Positions 16,968 through 26,373 of a stretch of 55,514 nt of DNA are shown piece after piece; within the stretch, counting starts at the first letter, position 1; each line of letters starts with the position of its first letter. A model generated the notes under the pieces. The model was not told the origin of the DNA. It worked only from the letters and a program-made list of their open reading frames with translations, and ran no database searches. This DNA is from Sphingobacteriales bacterium (GTDB lineage Bacteria > Bacteroidota > Bacteroidia > Chitinophagales > Chitinophagaceae): assembly GCA_027484425.1 (NCBI GenBank), contig JAIXSZ010000053.1, forward strand, positions 1-55,514, written 5' to 3'. The position numbers and the translations under genes are program-made.

Positions 16968-16998
16968 GCCCGTATAGCAAAACTATACGGGCTTTTTT
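16968..16998 (+). terminator. Strong intrinsic terminator after barrel gene 3
   Basis: 10-bp perfect GC-containing stem gcccgtatag/ctatacgggc (16968-16977 with 16983-16992), 5-nt loop, then TTTTTT. Confidence 0.92.
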
Positions 16999-17083
16999 AT
17001 TGAATTCTATCAGTTATTAAATTATCTTAGAGCATTTACTATTCTTAGTAATAAAAATATTATGTGTAACGATAGGTAACTGA

Positions 17084-18631
17084 ATGAAAATAACAACAAT
17101 AAATCTTGAAAAAATTGTAAATACCACGACTATTGTTACACTGATAGTTATAGGGCTGTGGGGTGCAATATCCGTTTTTGCAGAGGTGCGTCCTTTTTGG
17201 ATAGATGAATGGAGAATTATATATAACCTCAAAACAAAATCAGTAGGTGAATTATGGGGAAAATTGGCTTACATGCAACAATTTCCCAGAACCTACTTAA
17301 CAGGAATAAAGCTTTTTACCGAACAATTTGACTACAGCTATACATCGCTTCGATTACCTGCCTATTTGGTAGGCCTAGCAACCATGGTGAGCATCTACCT
17401 TCTTACTGGTACATTGTTTTATGCCAAAAACTACTACAGATACTTGATGGTAGTAATGTTAGTATCCAGTAGCACATTTACAGAGTACTTTGTAGAGACT
17501 AAACAATATACAATGGATTTGCTGATGTGCACTATAACAATTTGGCAATTGATATGGCTCATAAACCTCAGCAATAAAAAACAAATAGCGCCAGACACAA
17601 GCTATATTTTGTTGTGCGCCAGCATGCTTATTGTGCCATTTTTCAGTTATACTTATGTTATAGCTATTTTGCCTGTATATGCTGTATTAGCTATCAATAA
17701 CCTACTAAACAGAAAAACGAGAAATGTAAACCAAAACTACCTACTCAACATACTATTGCAATGGCTACCGCTGTTTTTAGCTACTTTTAGCAGTACTGTT
17801 TTTTACGTTACAGACATTGCACAACTAGCAACTGACGATGAAATGAAAAACTATTGGGGCCACTTAATGATGAAAAATGGCTTTTCATTGGTAGATTTTT
17901 CAGAGCATGTTTTTCATCTTTTGGCCCAGGCAGGTGCAGGCCTTTTATTCTGGACGCTATTTGGCATTTCGTGCACTTTCTCATTTATTTACAGCATACA
18001 TAAATGCTATCATCATTTAAAAACAGGACAACTAACCCTATCAGAAAGTGTGTTGTTGTACAGTGTCTTATTGGTTATACTTATGATGGGGCTAAACATA
18101 ATGGGGAAGCTACCATTGGGTGAACCAAGATTAAATGCATTTGCGATTCCAGCAATATCAGTGATGCTAGTAATGACACTGTCTAATCTAGCGGAAAACA
18201 GAAAATTAAACAAAGCAGTAAAAATTACTTTCGTTTTGCTGTTTGCTGGACCCGTCGGAAATGTTTACAGTACCATTGCAGCATGTTTTACTGACAGCAA
18301 GTACACCCAACGGATGCAAATTTATAAAGCCACTGAAAAAGCGCTAAGTAGTATAAACCAAAACAAAATTCCTATACTAATTACGCCTGGTGTAGCATAT
18401 CCTTACGATAAAACATTGAACTTTCCATTCAATAATACTGTTCCAGGCGATTGGGTATTGATGGCATTTCCAGGGTATAAAATGAAAAAAAGTGGCTTAG
18501 TGTATGCTATAGATGACATAAAAAATATTGAATACTACCTTAAAAGATTGCCACTACAAATAGACAGTTTTATGATAGGTGATGGAATTAACTATAAAAT
18601 TATTAGTAAGCAAAACATTATTCAGGATTAA
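17084..18631 (+). CDS. Polytopic membrane protein, GT-C-like glycosyltransferase (GT39/ArnT-type)
   Basis: 515 residues with roughly ten to twelve hydrophobic helices over the first 400 residues and a soluble C-terminal part. Directly after the first helix comes EVRPFWIDEW with D41-E42, the position of the catalytic acidic residue in GT-C glycosyltransferases that use polyprenyl-phosphate sugars. Another short acidic/basic loop (YFVETKQYTMDLL) fits the same fold. Likely transfers a sugar to a protein or envelope glycan on the periplasmic face; the acceptor is unknown. No glycan biosynthesis cluster surrounds it. Family-level call only. Confidence 0.68.
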   Translation: MKITTINLEKIVNTTTIVTLIVIGLWGAISVFAEVRPFWIDEWRIIYNLKTKSVGELWGKLAYMQQFPRTYLTGIKLFTEQFDYSYTSLRLPAYLVGLATMVSIYLLTGTLFYAKNYYRYLMVVMLVSSSTFTEYFVETKQYTMDLLMCTITIWQLIWLINLSNKKQIAPDTSYILLCASMLIVPFFSYTYVIAILPVYAVLAINNLLNRKTRNVNQNYLLNILLQWLPLFLATFSSTVFYVTDIAQLATDDEMKNYWGHLMMKNGFSLVDFSEHVFHLLAQAGAGLLFWTLFGISCTFSFIYSIHKCYHHLKTGQLTLSESVLLYSVLLVILMMGLNIMGKLPLGEPRLNAFAIPAISVMLVMTLSNLAENRKLNKAVKITFVLLFAGPVGNVYSTIAACFTDSKYTQRMQIYKATEKALSSINQNKIPILITPGVAYPYDKTLNFPFNNTVPGDWVLMAFPGYKMKKSGLVYAIDDIKNIEYYLKRLPLQIDSFMIGDGINYKIISKQNIIQD

Positions 18632-18657
18632 CCACCTATTTTACATAATATTACAGC

Positions 18658-19125
18658 ATGACTTCTTTACTGTCTATTCGTTCGGCTGTATACATGCTAT
18701 CGTTATCTACAATAATGGCGGCAGGTTGTGGAGAAAGAAATACCCGAAACGGTGCTGCAATAGAGAACCAGACTTCGAGTGGCTATGTTGCAATTACAAC
18801 AATCGACTGTGATGAAACTGGTTTCAACGGAAAATGGAAACTAGTAAACATAAAGACGGATGGCAAAAGCTCTCCCCCACCAAAAGGGGAAGAAATTGAA
18901 ATCAAAAACTGCACTGAGGCTGCTTATTACTCACAGAGCAAATTAACGCATACTGATAAATTCAGAATGTATAGAGTAGTTCAATACTGTGCTGACTATC
19001 AATTAATATATAACCAAGACTCGCTAAGTTGTATTAATTTCATGAGAGATACCTTAATAATAGGTACATGCAACAACTATGAAACAACCAGGTACTACTA
19101 CAAAAAAATTTCTAAAAAGAAGTAA
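18658..19125 (+). CDS. Small lipoprotein, lipocalin-like
   Basis: 155 residues. Lipobox IMAAG-C24 predicts lipidation. The core FNGKWKLVNIKTDG resembles the first strand of lipocalin-like domains common in Bacteroidota lipoproteins, followed by several beta strands with four more cysteines (CTEAAY, YCADYQ, SCINF, GTCNN) that may pair. It starts 26 bp after the glycosyltransferase stop on the same strand, so the two are probably co-transcribed. Function unknown. Confidence 0.68.
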   Translation: MTSLLSIRSAVYMLSLSTIMAAGCGERNTRNGAAIENQTSSGYVAITTIDCDETGFNGKWKLVNIKTDGKSSPPPKGEEIEIKNCTEAAYYSQSKLTHTDKFRMYRVVQYCADYQLIYNQDSLSCINFMRDTLIIGTCNNYETTRYYYKKISKKK

Positions 19126-19127
19126 AT

Positions 19128-19149
19128 TGATGAGCATTAACGCTCATCA
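19128..19149. terminator. Short hairpin overlapping the 3' ends of convergent genes
   Basis: 8-bp perfect inverted repeat (19128-19135 with 19142-19149), 6-nt loop, spanning the 11-bp gap between the lipoprotein gene and the convergent gene and covering the latter's stop codon. No T-run, so a weak terminator candidate. Confidence 0.4.
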
Positions 19150-20099
19150 TTAAACCGAGTGGTAACATCTGTTTTTCTACGTCTAAGCTTCAAATCGTTT
19201 TTCTTAGCATACACAATGATCGTTTTGTCTAATCCAAAACTGTCATCTCCATAAATATAAACTGTTTTACCTGTCAACTTCTTGAAGGTATGTTTAACAA
19301 CTGTATCACGATCTCGTTCGTACTGGATATCTAACGCAGCCAAATGACCAGATAATTTTGAATTCACTACATTAAAATAAGCGATATATTGTCTATTACT
19401 AGTTCCCTTCAGAAAGGTTACAAATGACATCTTGGTTAATACTGGATCATCAGTATAGCTGAACTTACCCAAAAATCCATTGTAAAAATTAACTACATCT
19501 TTGTAGTCATCAGGATGTATGGCACCCAGCTTAGAAATGATATGGTTTTTGAGCAGGTAATCATAATCCCTCATATTGAAGGTATCTAAATATTCTACCA
19601 TCGTTATTTTTTTGGGCTCCAAATTGCCCATCATTTTATCATAACGCAAAAAGTCTAACCCTGTTTTGTCTTCATCATTGGCTTTCACCTGCACCAGCGG
19701 ACCATTATCCATGTTGCACTCCCTACCCCACCAAGATGATTGTGCACCGGCTTTAGTTTTATTCATTGCCAATGTTGCCCTGATATAGGCTGCATAGTTC
19801 AGCCTGCCTTTTGTTTCCCACTTACTGCTTACAGATGGCACGTTAGCAGTTCTTACCATCATATATCCCCATTGTTCCTGCGATGCTTCCAACACCTTGG
19901 CACCCGATGTTTCCATCTGATTTTTATATGCCTTAATGAAACCTGCAAGGTCATTACCATTATTATCATTTACTGCACAGTCGCCACAAGGGTATTGATT
20001 TTTGCAATCTTTCTGAGCCATTACTGGCGCAAATGCTACAGTACCAGCTACAAGAATTGTAGTAAATTTTAGGGCGTTTAAATTCCTCAGTAATGACAT
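19137..20099 (-). CDS. Secreted protein of unknown function with N-terminal cysteine cluster
   Basis: 320 residues that I do not recognise. Signal peptide about 1-28 (TTILVAGTVAFAPVMA). Right after cleavage comes a cysteine cluster, C32, C38, C41 (DCKNQYPCGDCAV), then a mixed alpha/beta region (FIKAYKNQMETSGAKVLEAS, SSWWGRECNMDNGP, YDYLLKNHIISKLGAIHPDDYKDVVNFYNG) and a strongly basic end (KLRRRKTDVTTRF). No T9SS domain, so probably periplasmic or outer-membrane associated. No enzyme motif is evident. Convergent with the lipoprotein gene, transcribed alone. Confidence 0.7.
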   Translation of the reverse strand: MSLLRNLNALKFTTILVAGTVAFAPVMAQKDCKNQYPCGDCAVNDNNGNDLAGFIKAYKNQMETSGAKVLEASQEQWGYMMVRTANVPSVSSKWETKGRLNYAAYIRATLAMNKTKAGAQSSWWGRECNMDNGPLVQVKANDEDKTGLDFLRYDKMMGNLEPKKITMVEYLDTFNMRDYDYLLKNHIISKLGAIHPDDYKDVVNFYNGFLGKFSYTDDPVLTKMSFVTFLKGTSNRQYIAYFNVVNSKLSGHLAALDIQYERDRDTVVKHTFKKLTGKTVYIYGDDSFGLDKTIIVYAKKNDLKLRRRKTDVTTRFNDER

Positions 20100-20250
20100 A
20101 ATATAGCAGTATTACGAATAATAAGTGTTTGAATAAAACAATCAGCAGCCAAGTTAGTAAAAAACTGTCTGAAAATGAAAAAGCAATGTACAATATGAAA
20201 AAACAGACCGAATATTGCTAAAAGAAATAAACGTATTGGATACTACCCTA

Positions 20251-20730
20251 CTACGAAACCTTCTGCAGCAGTATGTTTGCAGTGGCAACTATTCCTTCTT
20301 CTCTACCTATAAAACTTAGTTGCTCAGTAGTAGTAGCTTTTATAGATACATCTTCCGCTGATATATCTAGCACGGCCGCTATAGTTGCTCTCATTTCATC
20401 TACATACTTTCTGATTTTAGGTGCTTGAAGTAATATGGTACTATCTATATTTACAAGTTTGTACCCTTTTTCTGTTACCAATTGGTATGATTTTTTCAGC
20501 AGTAATTTGCTATCGATACCCTTATATGAAGCATCTGTATCTGGAAAATGTTGACCAATATCCCCTAAACTTAGCGCCCCCAATAATGCATCGCAAATAG
20601 CATGCAACAACACATCGGCATCGGAATGACCTAGTGCCCCTTTGTGATGGGGTATATGTATACCACCCAACCAAAAATCCCTTCCCTCTACCAATTTATG
20701 AAAATCTATTCCTTGTCCTATTCTATACAT
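20251..20730 (-). CDS. ispF: 2-C-methyl-D-erythritol 2,4-cyclodiphosphate synthase
   Basis: 159 residues, the normal length. IspF closes the cyclic diphosphate in the non-mevalonate isoprenoid pathway. The metal site is D9-x-H11 (GQGIDFHKL) plus the histidine of GHSDADVLLHA; the conserved SLGDIGQHFPDTD and the C-terminal TTTEQLSFIGREEGI are intact. Starts 9 bp after the stop of the preceding T9SS protein gene on the same strand, so it is probably translated from a shared message, an unrelated partner. Confidence 0.97.
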   Translation of the reverse strand: MYRIGQGIDFHKLVEGRDFWLGGIHIPHHKGALGHSDADVLLHAICDALLGALSLGDIGQHFPDTDASYKGIDSKLLLKKSYQLVTEKGYKLVNIDSTILLQAPKIRKYVDEMRATIAAVLDISAEDVSIKATTTEQLSFIGREEGIVATANILLQKVS

Positions 20731-20739
20731 ATCCTTGTA

Positions 20740-22308
20740 CTATTTTTGGGTTAAAACTACGGATATTTTATATCCGCCATCCGATACAAGCCGCAAAATG
20801 TAATTGCCTGCTGGTGCAAAAGATGGGAAATCTATCTGAACTTTATGTTCGCCCTCCTCCAGCAAAGAATTGTCGGTAATTTTTTTTATTTCTTTGCCAT
20901 TCATGTCCATTAGGCTAATTGTTACTTTCTGCTCGTCGATAATCTCAAAGTAGAAGGTAGTTGAACCTTTAAGTGGATTGGGATAAACACTGTATTGAGT
21001 TTTTTTGTGCGGCAAATCTAGAATCCCAATTCTGGTATCTGGCATAAACTCTGTAAAAACTAGTACAATATCTGTACCATTAGGCGAAATCAACTCATTG
21101 AAACCTACTATTCTACTGTCGTTACTGGTTATTGTTATATTGTTTGACAAAGAGGAATACCCATTCCTCAGTACATAAGCATCGAGTCCTGCATTGCCGT
21201 TAACGCCATTATAACCGTATTCCCCATCTAGTTTACCATCGGGCATCAATCTGAATAGTATAAAACGACAAAACTTTGTTTCATTTTTGCTATTCCCCGC
21301 CCCAGATACTATAATTCTGCCATCTGTCATCACTACTAATTCGTCTGCTCTGTCTGAGTAAGTAATGTCTTTTTTAAATACCCCTTTATCTGCAAATGAT
21401 GTATCAATATTTCCGGAGGAATCGAAGCGTGCTACGAAAAAATCTTGTCCGCCATTTTTACCGTCACACACACCTGTTACTATTATTTTTTTATCACCTT
21501 GTACTGACAGTTTACTAGCTAAATAATAATGACCAGTTCCGACATGCAAAGAGGCTATACCATCTCTACCAAATGATTTGTCTCTGCTGCCATCTGCATT
21601 GTATCTCACTAAAATACTACTACAGTTTTCATCTGTATAGTTGCTCCCAGCCACAACGAACTTATTTTGCGACTGAGCTACTCCTTCCACGATAATGTTA
21701 TTATCTGGCAATTCATTATCAATTGAAAATCCCGACTCTCCAAAAACAGTATCGAGCACACCATTATACAAGTGACGAGATGAAAAGAAATGCCATTTAC
21801 CTGCGGTGAAAACCGAACCAAACATTACAATCTTTTCGTCAGGTTGCAACCATACAGCGTTAAATCTACTGCTATCACCTACTTTCAGTTGCATTACACT
21901 CGGCTCAAAAAACTGATCCACATCACCGCTGGGAGATAGTCTTATCATTGTAGCCATTTGTACTGAAGCACTATCAATAGCTGTGGCACCCGCTATTATT
22001 ATACGACCCCACTTATCCAGTGCAGAGGTATATGTAGAGCAGTGAACATAGTTTTTTAATAATTCTTTAGCGGCAACATTGCCTCTATATGCATCATCAG
22101 TATTGCCGTTAGGAAAGAGTCGACGTGTGTTAAACTTACCAACAAATGAAGTAGCAAATAACAACATTTCATTAGGCTGCTTCAGAAGAAAACTTTTATC
22201 TTCCGACATATTGTTGAGCAGCAATGTGTTGTACAGAGATTGAGCTTTCACATTGCTGTAAAGTTGAATAAACATCAATATGAAAGCTACAATTCTCCAC
22301 ATAATCAA
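20740..22308 (-). CDS. Secreted delta-60-repeat protein with T9SS sorting domain
   Basis: 522 residues. Signal peptide about 1-22. The body holds repeated segments of the delta-60 type (xxxVRYNADGSRDKSFGRDGI, ARFDSSGNIDTSFADKGV, FRLMPDGKLDGEYGYNGV), which fold as blades of a beta-propeller-like structure. The end is a T9SS type A domain (YSVYPNPLKGSTTFYFEI, MDMNGKEIKKI, APAGNYILRLVSDG). Predicted to be exported to the surface; function unknown. Lies between hutU (33-bp gap) and ispF (9-bp gap) on the same strand. A start at the Met two codons in (22302) is equally possible. Confidence 0.82.
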   Translation of the reverse strand: MIMWRIVAFILMFIQLYSNVKAQSLYNTLLLNNMSEDKSFLLKQPNEMLLFATSFVGKFNTRRLFPNGNTDDAYRGNVAAKELLKNYVHCSTYTSALDKWGRIIIAGATAIDSASVQMATMIRLSPSGDVDQFFEPSVMQLKVGDSSRFNAVWLQPDEKIVMFGSVFTAGKWHFFSSRHLYNGVLDTVFGESGFSIDNELPDNNIIVEGVAQSQNKFVVAGSNYTDENCSSILVRYNADGSRDKSFGRDGIASLHVGTGHYYLASKLSVQGDKKIIVTGVCDGKNGGQDFFVARFDSSGNIDTSFADKGVFKKDITYSDRADELVVMTDGRIIVSGAGNSKNETKFCRFILFRLMPDGKLDGEYGYNGVNGNAGLDAYVLRNGYSSLSNNITITSNDSRIVGFNELISPNGTDIVLVFTEFMPDTRIGILDLPHKKTQYSVYPNPLKGSTTFYFEIIDEQKVTISLMDMNGKEIKKITDNSLLEEGEHKVQIDFPSFAPAGNYILRLVSDGGYKISVVLTQK

Positions 22309-22341
22309 TTCTATTTTGCCAACATGTTTATATTGGCACTA

Positions 22342-23991
22342 TTATAAATTCAAGCCGAATTTATCTCCGGTAGCTATGGCATCTTCATATCCTGCATCGG
22401 CATGCCGAATAACGCCCATAGCTGGGTCGTTATGTAGTACTCTGCGCAACCTCTCTTCAGCGTCTTGTGTACCATCGGCCACTATCACCATGCCAGCATG
22501 TAGCGAATAACCCATGCCTACGCCACCACCATGATGAAAGGACACCCAACTGGCACCACCAGCAGTATTGATCAAAGCATTGAGTATTGGCCAGTCAGCA
22601 ACGGCATCGCTACCATCTTTCATAGCTTCGGTCTCTCTATTGGGCGAAGCTACAGATCCCGTATCTAAGTGGTCTCTTCCTATCACGATAGGTGCTTTTA
22701 CTTTGCCAGTGCGCACAAGTTCGTTGAAAAGCAATCCTGCTTTCTCACGGTCGCCCATACCCAGCCAGCATATACGAGCTGGTAACCCTTGAAAAGCTAT
22801 GCGCTCACGAGCCATATTGAGCCAGCGATGTAGCCCTACATTGTCGGGGAACAGCTCCATTAGGGCTTTGTCGGTAGTATAGATATCTTCTGGATCTCCG
22901 CTTAAAGCCACCCATCTGAAAGGTCCCTTGCCTTCGCAAAACAATGGACGTATATACTCCGGCACAAAACCTGGGAAATTAAATGCATTCTTTACACCAC
23001 GTTTATCATGTGCTTGTCCGCGCAAGTTATTGCCATAGTCAAAGGTTATAGCACCGCGCTGTTGCAGTTCCAACATTAAGCGTACATGCTTTGCCATCGT
23101 ATCTAAGGAGCGGGTTTCATACTCGTGCGGATTAGCGGCACGTAATGTATTAGCCTCTGCTACACTCATTCCTTCTGGAAAATACCCTATCAATTCATCG
23201 TGTGCAGACGTCTGGTCTGTAAGAGTATCGGGGGTGATGTTACGGTCAATAAAGCGTTGCAATAGATCTACTATATTGCAGCAAACACCAATTGACACGC
23301 GTTCGCCGTTTGCTTTTGCCTCTAGGGCCCAGTCTATTGCTTCATCTATGTCGGACGACCATTTATCAAGGTATCTGGTTTCTATTCTTTTCAGTATTCT
23401 CCATTCCTCCATTTCAGCCGCCAAACAAACACCTTCATTCATAGTGATCGCCAAGGGCTGAGCGCCGCCCATTCCACCGAGTCCCGCGGTTACGTTCAGC
23501 GTTCCTTTCAATGATCCTCCGTAATGCTTATTGGCAAGCGAAAGATATGTTTCGTAGGTCCCTTGTACAATTCCTTGTGAGCCAATGTATATCCAGCTAC
23601 CAGCTGTCATTTGTCCATACATCATCAGCCCTTTTGCTTCTAGCTCTCTGAAGTGTTCCCAGGTTGCCCACCTACCCACCAAATTACTATTGGCTATTAT
23701 TACACGGGGAGCATTTTTGTGCGAGCGCAAAACGCCTACTGGTTTACCACTCTGCACAAGTAGCGTTTCATCTTCCTCTAGATTCCGTAAGCAATCCAAT
23801 ATTTTATCAAAACTTTCCCAGTTTCTGGCAGCCTTTCCTATTCCACCATACACTACCAAATCCTCAGGACGTTCAGCCACTTCGGGGTCCAGATTGTTTT
23901 GTATCATTCTGTAAGCTGCCTCAGCAACCCAGTTTTTGCAGGTCAACTGCGATCCGCGCGGTGAGCGGATAATACGATGTTGTGTATTCAT
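22342..23991 (-). CDS. hutU: Urocanate hydratase
   Basis: 549 residues, full length. Converts urocanate to imidazolonepropionate in histidine degradation, using tightly bound NAD+. The NAD-binding [46 protein letters not shown] and the C-terminal [15 protein letters not shown] are intact. The other hut genes (hutH, hutI) are not in the window. A perfect promoter motif lies 38 nt upstream of the ATG at 23991. Confidence 0.97.
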   Translation of the reverse strand: MNTQHRIIRSPRGSQLTCKNWVAEAAYRMIQNNLDPEVAERPEDLVVYGGIGKAARNWESFDKILDCLRNLEEDETLLVQSGKPVGVLRSHKNAPRVIIANSNLVGRWATWEHFRELEAKGLMMYGQMTAGSWIYIGSQGIVQGTYETYLSLANKHYGGSLKGTLNVTAGLGGMGGAQPLAITMNEGVCLAAEMEEWRILKRIETRYLDKWSSDIDEAIDWALEAKANGERVSIGVCCNIVDLLQRFIDRNITPDTLTDQTSAHDELIGYFPEGMSVAEANTLRAANPHEYETRSLDTMAKHVRLMLELQQRGAITFDYGNNLRGQAHDKRGVKNAFNFPGFVPEYIRPLFCEGKGPFRWVALSGDPEDIYTTDKALMELFPDNVGLHRWLNMARERIAFQGLPARICWLGMGDREKAGLLFNELVRTGKVKAPIVIGRDHLDTGSVASPNRETEAMKDGSDAVADWPILNALINTAGGASWVSFHHGGGVGMGYSLHAGMVIVADGTQDAEERLRRVLHNDPAMGVIRHADAGYEDAIATGDKFGLNL

Positions 23992-24028
23992 AAATCACGA
24001 TTAGCCCAATTCACAAGGCATTACACCC

Positions 24029-24036
24029 CAAAAATA
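24029..24036 (-). promoter_or_regulatory. TAnnTTTG -7 element (TATTTTTG) for hutU
   Basis: Perfect minus-strand consensus; predicted leader to ATG 23991 about 31 nt. It probably also drives the downstream delta-60 gene and ispF. Confidence 0.6.
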
Positions 24037-24096
24037 TAGCTTTATTGAGGATTTACATTAAAATACCTTCCAACAAATGCTCTAACAGATGATAAA

Positions 24097-24130
24097 CAAA
24101 AAAAATGCCGATGCTTATAACATCGGCATT
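24097..24130 (-). terminator. Intrinsic terminator downstream of pdhB
   Basis: 10-bp perfect stem aatgccgatg/catcggcatt (24104-24113 with 24121-24130), 7-nt loop, followed on the minus strand by a long T-run (complement of 24098-24105). Confidence 0.9.
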
Positions 24131-24155
24131 ATCAAAAAAAATGAGTATTATTATG

Positions 24156-25139
24156 TTACTTAACCATATACATTACTTCCTTTACCAACTTTACTGTACG
24201 AGGCACATCAGGCAGGTACAATCCTACTAGATTGGGTGCATAGTGCATGTTAGCGTCGGCAGAGCATATACGACGAATTGGAGCGTCCAGATAGTCAAAA
24301 GCTTCTTTTTGGATGCGGTAAGATATTTCTGACGAAATACTGGCAAATGGCCACTGTTCTTCTACAATTACTAACCTGTTGGTTTTCTTTACAGATTCTA
24401 CAATGGTGTGCCAATCTAGTGGGCGAATAGTACGTAGATCTATAACCTCAGCACTAATATTTTCTTTAGCTAGCTCATCTGCAGCAGCCAAAGCTACTTT
24501 CATCATTTTATTGTAAGATACAATCGTAACATCAGTTCCAGCCCTTTTCACATCAGCTTTGCCTATTGGTACAAAGTATTCTTCCTCTGGTACATCTCCC
24601 ACTTCTCCGTATGCACTTTCGCTTTCCATAAATACCACTGGATCTTCATCACGAATAGAAGACTTCAGCAATCCTTTTGCATCATAAGGGTTGATGGTAG
24701 ATATAACCTTAAGGCCTGGTACATTGGCATACCAGTTTTCGAAAGCTTGTGAGTGCTGCGCGCCTAACTGACCAGCAGAACCATTAGGCCCACGAAATAC
24801 AATAGGACAAGTGAATTGACCACCACTCATAGAAAGTGTTTTTGCAGCATGGTTCACTATTTGGTCTATTGCCAATTCGGCAAAGTTCCAGGTCATAAAC
24901 TCTACTATCGGGCGCGTGTTATTCATAGCGGCACCTACTGCGATAGCTGTGAAACCAAGCTCAGCAATTGGAGTATCGATAACTCTACGGGCGCCAAACT
25001 CATCCAGCATTCCCTGACTTACCTTGTATGCCCCGTTGTACTGTGCTACTTCTTCGCCCATAAGAAATACACGAGGATCGCGCCTCATTTCCTCTTCCAT
25101 TGCTTCTCTCAGCGCTTGTCTTAATGGTATTGATCGCAT
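24156..25139 (-). CDS. pdhB: Pyruvate dehydrogenase E1 component, beta subunit
   Basis: 327 residues, normal for the beta subunit of alpha2beta2 E1. Characteristic blocks: [33 protein letters not shown] (thiamine-diphosphate glutamate region), [31 protein letters not shown] and the C-terminal transketolase domain ([26 protein letters not shown]). With the alpha subunit it decarboxylates pyruvate and acetylates E2; the alpha and E2 genes are not here. A branched-chain 2-oxo acid E1 is the alternative, but LGAQHSQ and overall similarity favour PDH. Confidence 0.9.
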   Translation of the reverse strand: MRSIPLRQALREAMEEEMRRDPRVFLMGEEVAQYNGAYKVSQGMLDEFGARRVIDTPIAELGFTAIAVGAAMNNTRPIVEFMTWNFAELAIDQIVNHAAKTLSMSGGQFTCPIVFRGPNGSAGQLGAQHSQAFENWYANVPGLKVISTINPYDAKGLLKSSIRDEDPVVFMESESAYGEVGDVPEEEYFVPIGKADVKRAGTDVTIVSYNKMMKVALAAADELAKENISAEVIDLRTIRPLDWHTIVESVKKTNRLVIVEEQWPFASISSEISYRIQKEAFDYLDAPIRRICSADANMHYAPNLVGLYLPDVPRTVKLVKEVMYMVK

Positions 25140-25234
25140 AAATATTGTATAAATTTATTATTTCAGTTAAAATAAGAAACAGAAAGGTGACCTTGTTACT
25201 AATAATTGGATATAGCTTTCCGTTTTCTGACGTG

Positions 25235-25242
25235 CAAATATA
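25235..25242 (-). promoter_or_regulatory. TAnnTTTG -7 element (TATATTTG) for pdhB
   Basis: Perfect minus-strand consensus about 95 nt upstream of the pdhB ATG, giving an 85-90-nt leader, the longest well-supported leader in the window. It begins just after the stop of the upstream lipoprotein gene. Confidence 0.55.
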
Positions 25243-25253
25243 ATATAAGTAAC

Positions 25254-25799
25254 CTATTTTCCGCTTCTCCTAAATGTAACTTTAGAAGTATCCATATCAC
25301 CTTGCTCTGTCTTTCTTACAAATGTTAAAACGAGTTTCTGTTCGTTTACACTTGTCAGTTCTACATTCACACGTTCGGTTTGTCCCAATTCATTGGTTTC
25401 GTCAAGTATTAGCCTACCTGTTTTGTCAATGGTCCATTTGCCAGTTTCTTCCCTACCCGGAAATCTTAGCAACATACTTCCATCCTCATTAAATGTAAAT
25501 ATGCTTTGCGTGTCTATGGCTTGCTGTACCGCAAAAGCACTGTCAAACTGTTTATTGAGAATAGTTCGCAAGCTATCAACATTAGCCACTCCATACAGTT
25601 GTATGTTTACCTCCTCTGTGTTGCCCTTGCCCATGGTGTCAATAAAAGTCCGGCTACTGCTGAAGAACTCATCTTTGCTGCGATTTTCAATCTTTTCTGA
25701 TTGCCATTTACCCAATAATTTCTGCTGCTTTTCATCCTTGCATGAAAAAAGCAAGACAGACAACCCTAACAAACAAACACCATAACTACTTTTCAGCAT
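25254..25799 (-). CDS. Lipoprotein, lipocalin-like beta-barrel, unknown function
   Basis: 181 residues. Lipobox VLLFS-C20 followed by KDE; the absence of a +2 sorting aspartate fits no single retention rule in Bacteroidota. LLGKWQSEKIENRS is the typical first strand of lipocalin-like lipoprotein domains, and the rest has regular beta-strand spacing (SIFTFNEDGSMLLRFPGREETGKWTID, KTGRLILDE, KLVLTFVR). Function unknown. It follows the biotin carrier gene by 58 bp without an obvious promoter, so probably co-transcribed with it. Confidence 0.72.
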   Translation of the reverse strand: MLKSSYGVCLLGLSVLLFSCKDEKQQKLLGKWQSEKIENRSKDEFFSSSRTFIDTMGKGNTEEVNIQLYGVANVDSLRTILNKQFDSAFAVQQAIDTQSIFTFNEDGSMLLRFPGREETGKWTIDKTGRLILDETNELGQTERVNVELTSVNEQKLVLTFVRKTEQGDMDTSKVTFRRSGK

Positions 25800-25857
25800 A
25801 TTGAAAATCTTTGCACTGCCCTACACTTATGTGAAACAAGACCTGTTAAATAGTATA

Positions 25858-26358
25858 CTATTCCATTTCTATTAGTATTGTACCCTTCTCTACTGCGGTT
25901 CTCTCAGCTACTTTTACCGCCTTTACTACTCCTGCAGTAGTGGCCTTCAATACATTTTCCATTTTCATTGCTTCCAGTATCATCAAAGCATCTCCTTTGT
26001 TTACTTGCTGACCAGGAGTAACTAACATTTTTAATACCAGCCCAGGCATAGGTGCCTTCACAGGCTCTGCCTTTTGCATAGCTTTTAGGTCTAGACCCAT
26101 ATTGCTAAGTAGTTGATCAATAGGCTCTTTTATAGTGGTTAAATAAAGTTGGCCATTTACAGAGATAGTTACTTCTTTGTTAGTAAAATCAATTTTTTCC
26201 AGTATCCCTGTGTAACTCTTTCCTTTATGTAACACACTGATGAGCCCGTTAGGGAGCTCTGATATATCTGCATTGGTTGCTTGACCATTCACAAATGTAA
26301 TTTCTTCCTTTTTTTCTACAGAAAAACTAGCTTTCTGGTTTACTGTTAGTTGTAACAT
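25858..26358 (-). CDS. Biotin carboxyl carrier protein (biotin/lipoyl-attachment domain)
   Basis: 166 residues from ATG 26358. The C-terminal 70 residues are a biotinyl domain with APMPGLV and the biotinylation site EAMKMEN (lysine K132). The N-terminal half lacks the Ala/Pro-rich linker of AccB; it resembles carrier subunits of acyl-CoA (propionyl/acetyl-CoA) carboxylases or oxaloacetate/methylmalonyl-CoA decarboxylases in Bacteroidota. The carboxylase partners are not adjacent. A perfect TATTTTTG promoter ends 8 nt before the ATG, excluding the longer frame to 26391. Confidence 0.85.
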   Translation of the reverse strand: MLQLTVNQKASFSVEKKEEITFVNGQATNADISELPNGLISVLHKGKSYTGILEKIDFTNKEVTISVNGQLYLTTIKEPIDQLLSNMGLDLKAMQKAEPVKAPMPGLVLKMLVTPGQQVNKGDALMILEAMKMENVLKATTAGVVKAVKVAERTAVEKGTILIEME

Positions 26359-26365
26359 ATTGTAG

Positions 26366-26373
26366 CAAAAATA
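26366..26373 (-). promoter_or_regulatory. TAnnTTTG -7 element (TATTTTTG) for the biotin carrier gene
   Basis: Perfect minus-strand consensus whose last base lies 8 nt from ATG 26358, so transcription should begin at about the start codon: a nearly leaderless mRNA. Confidence 0.65.
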
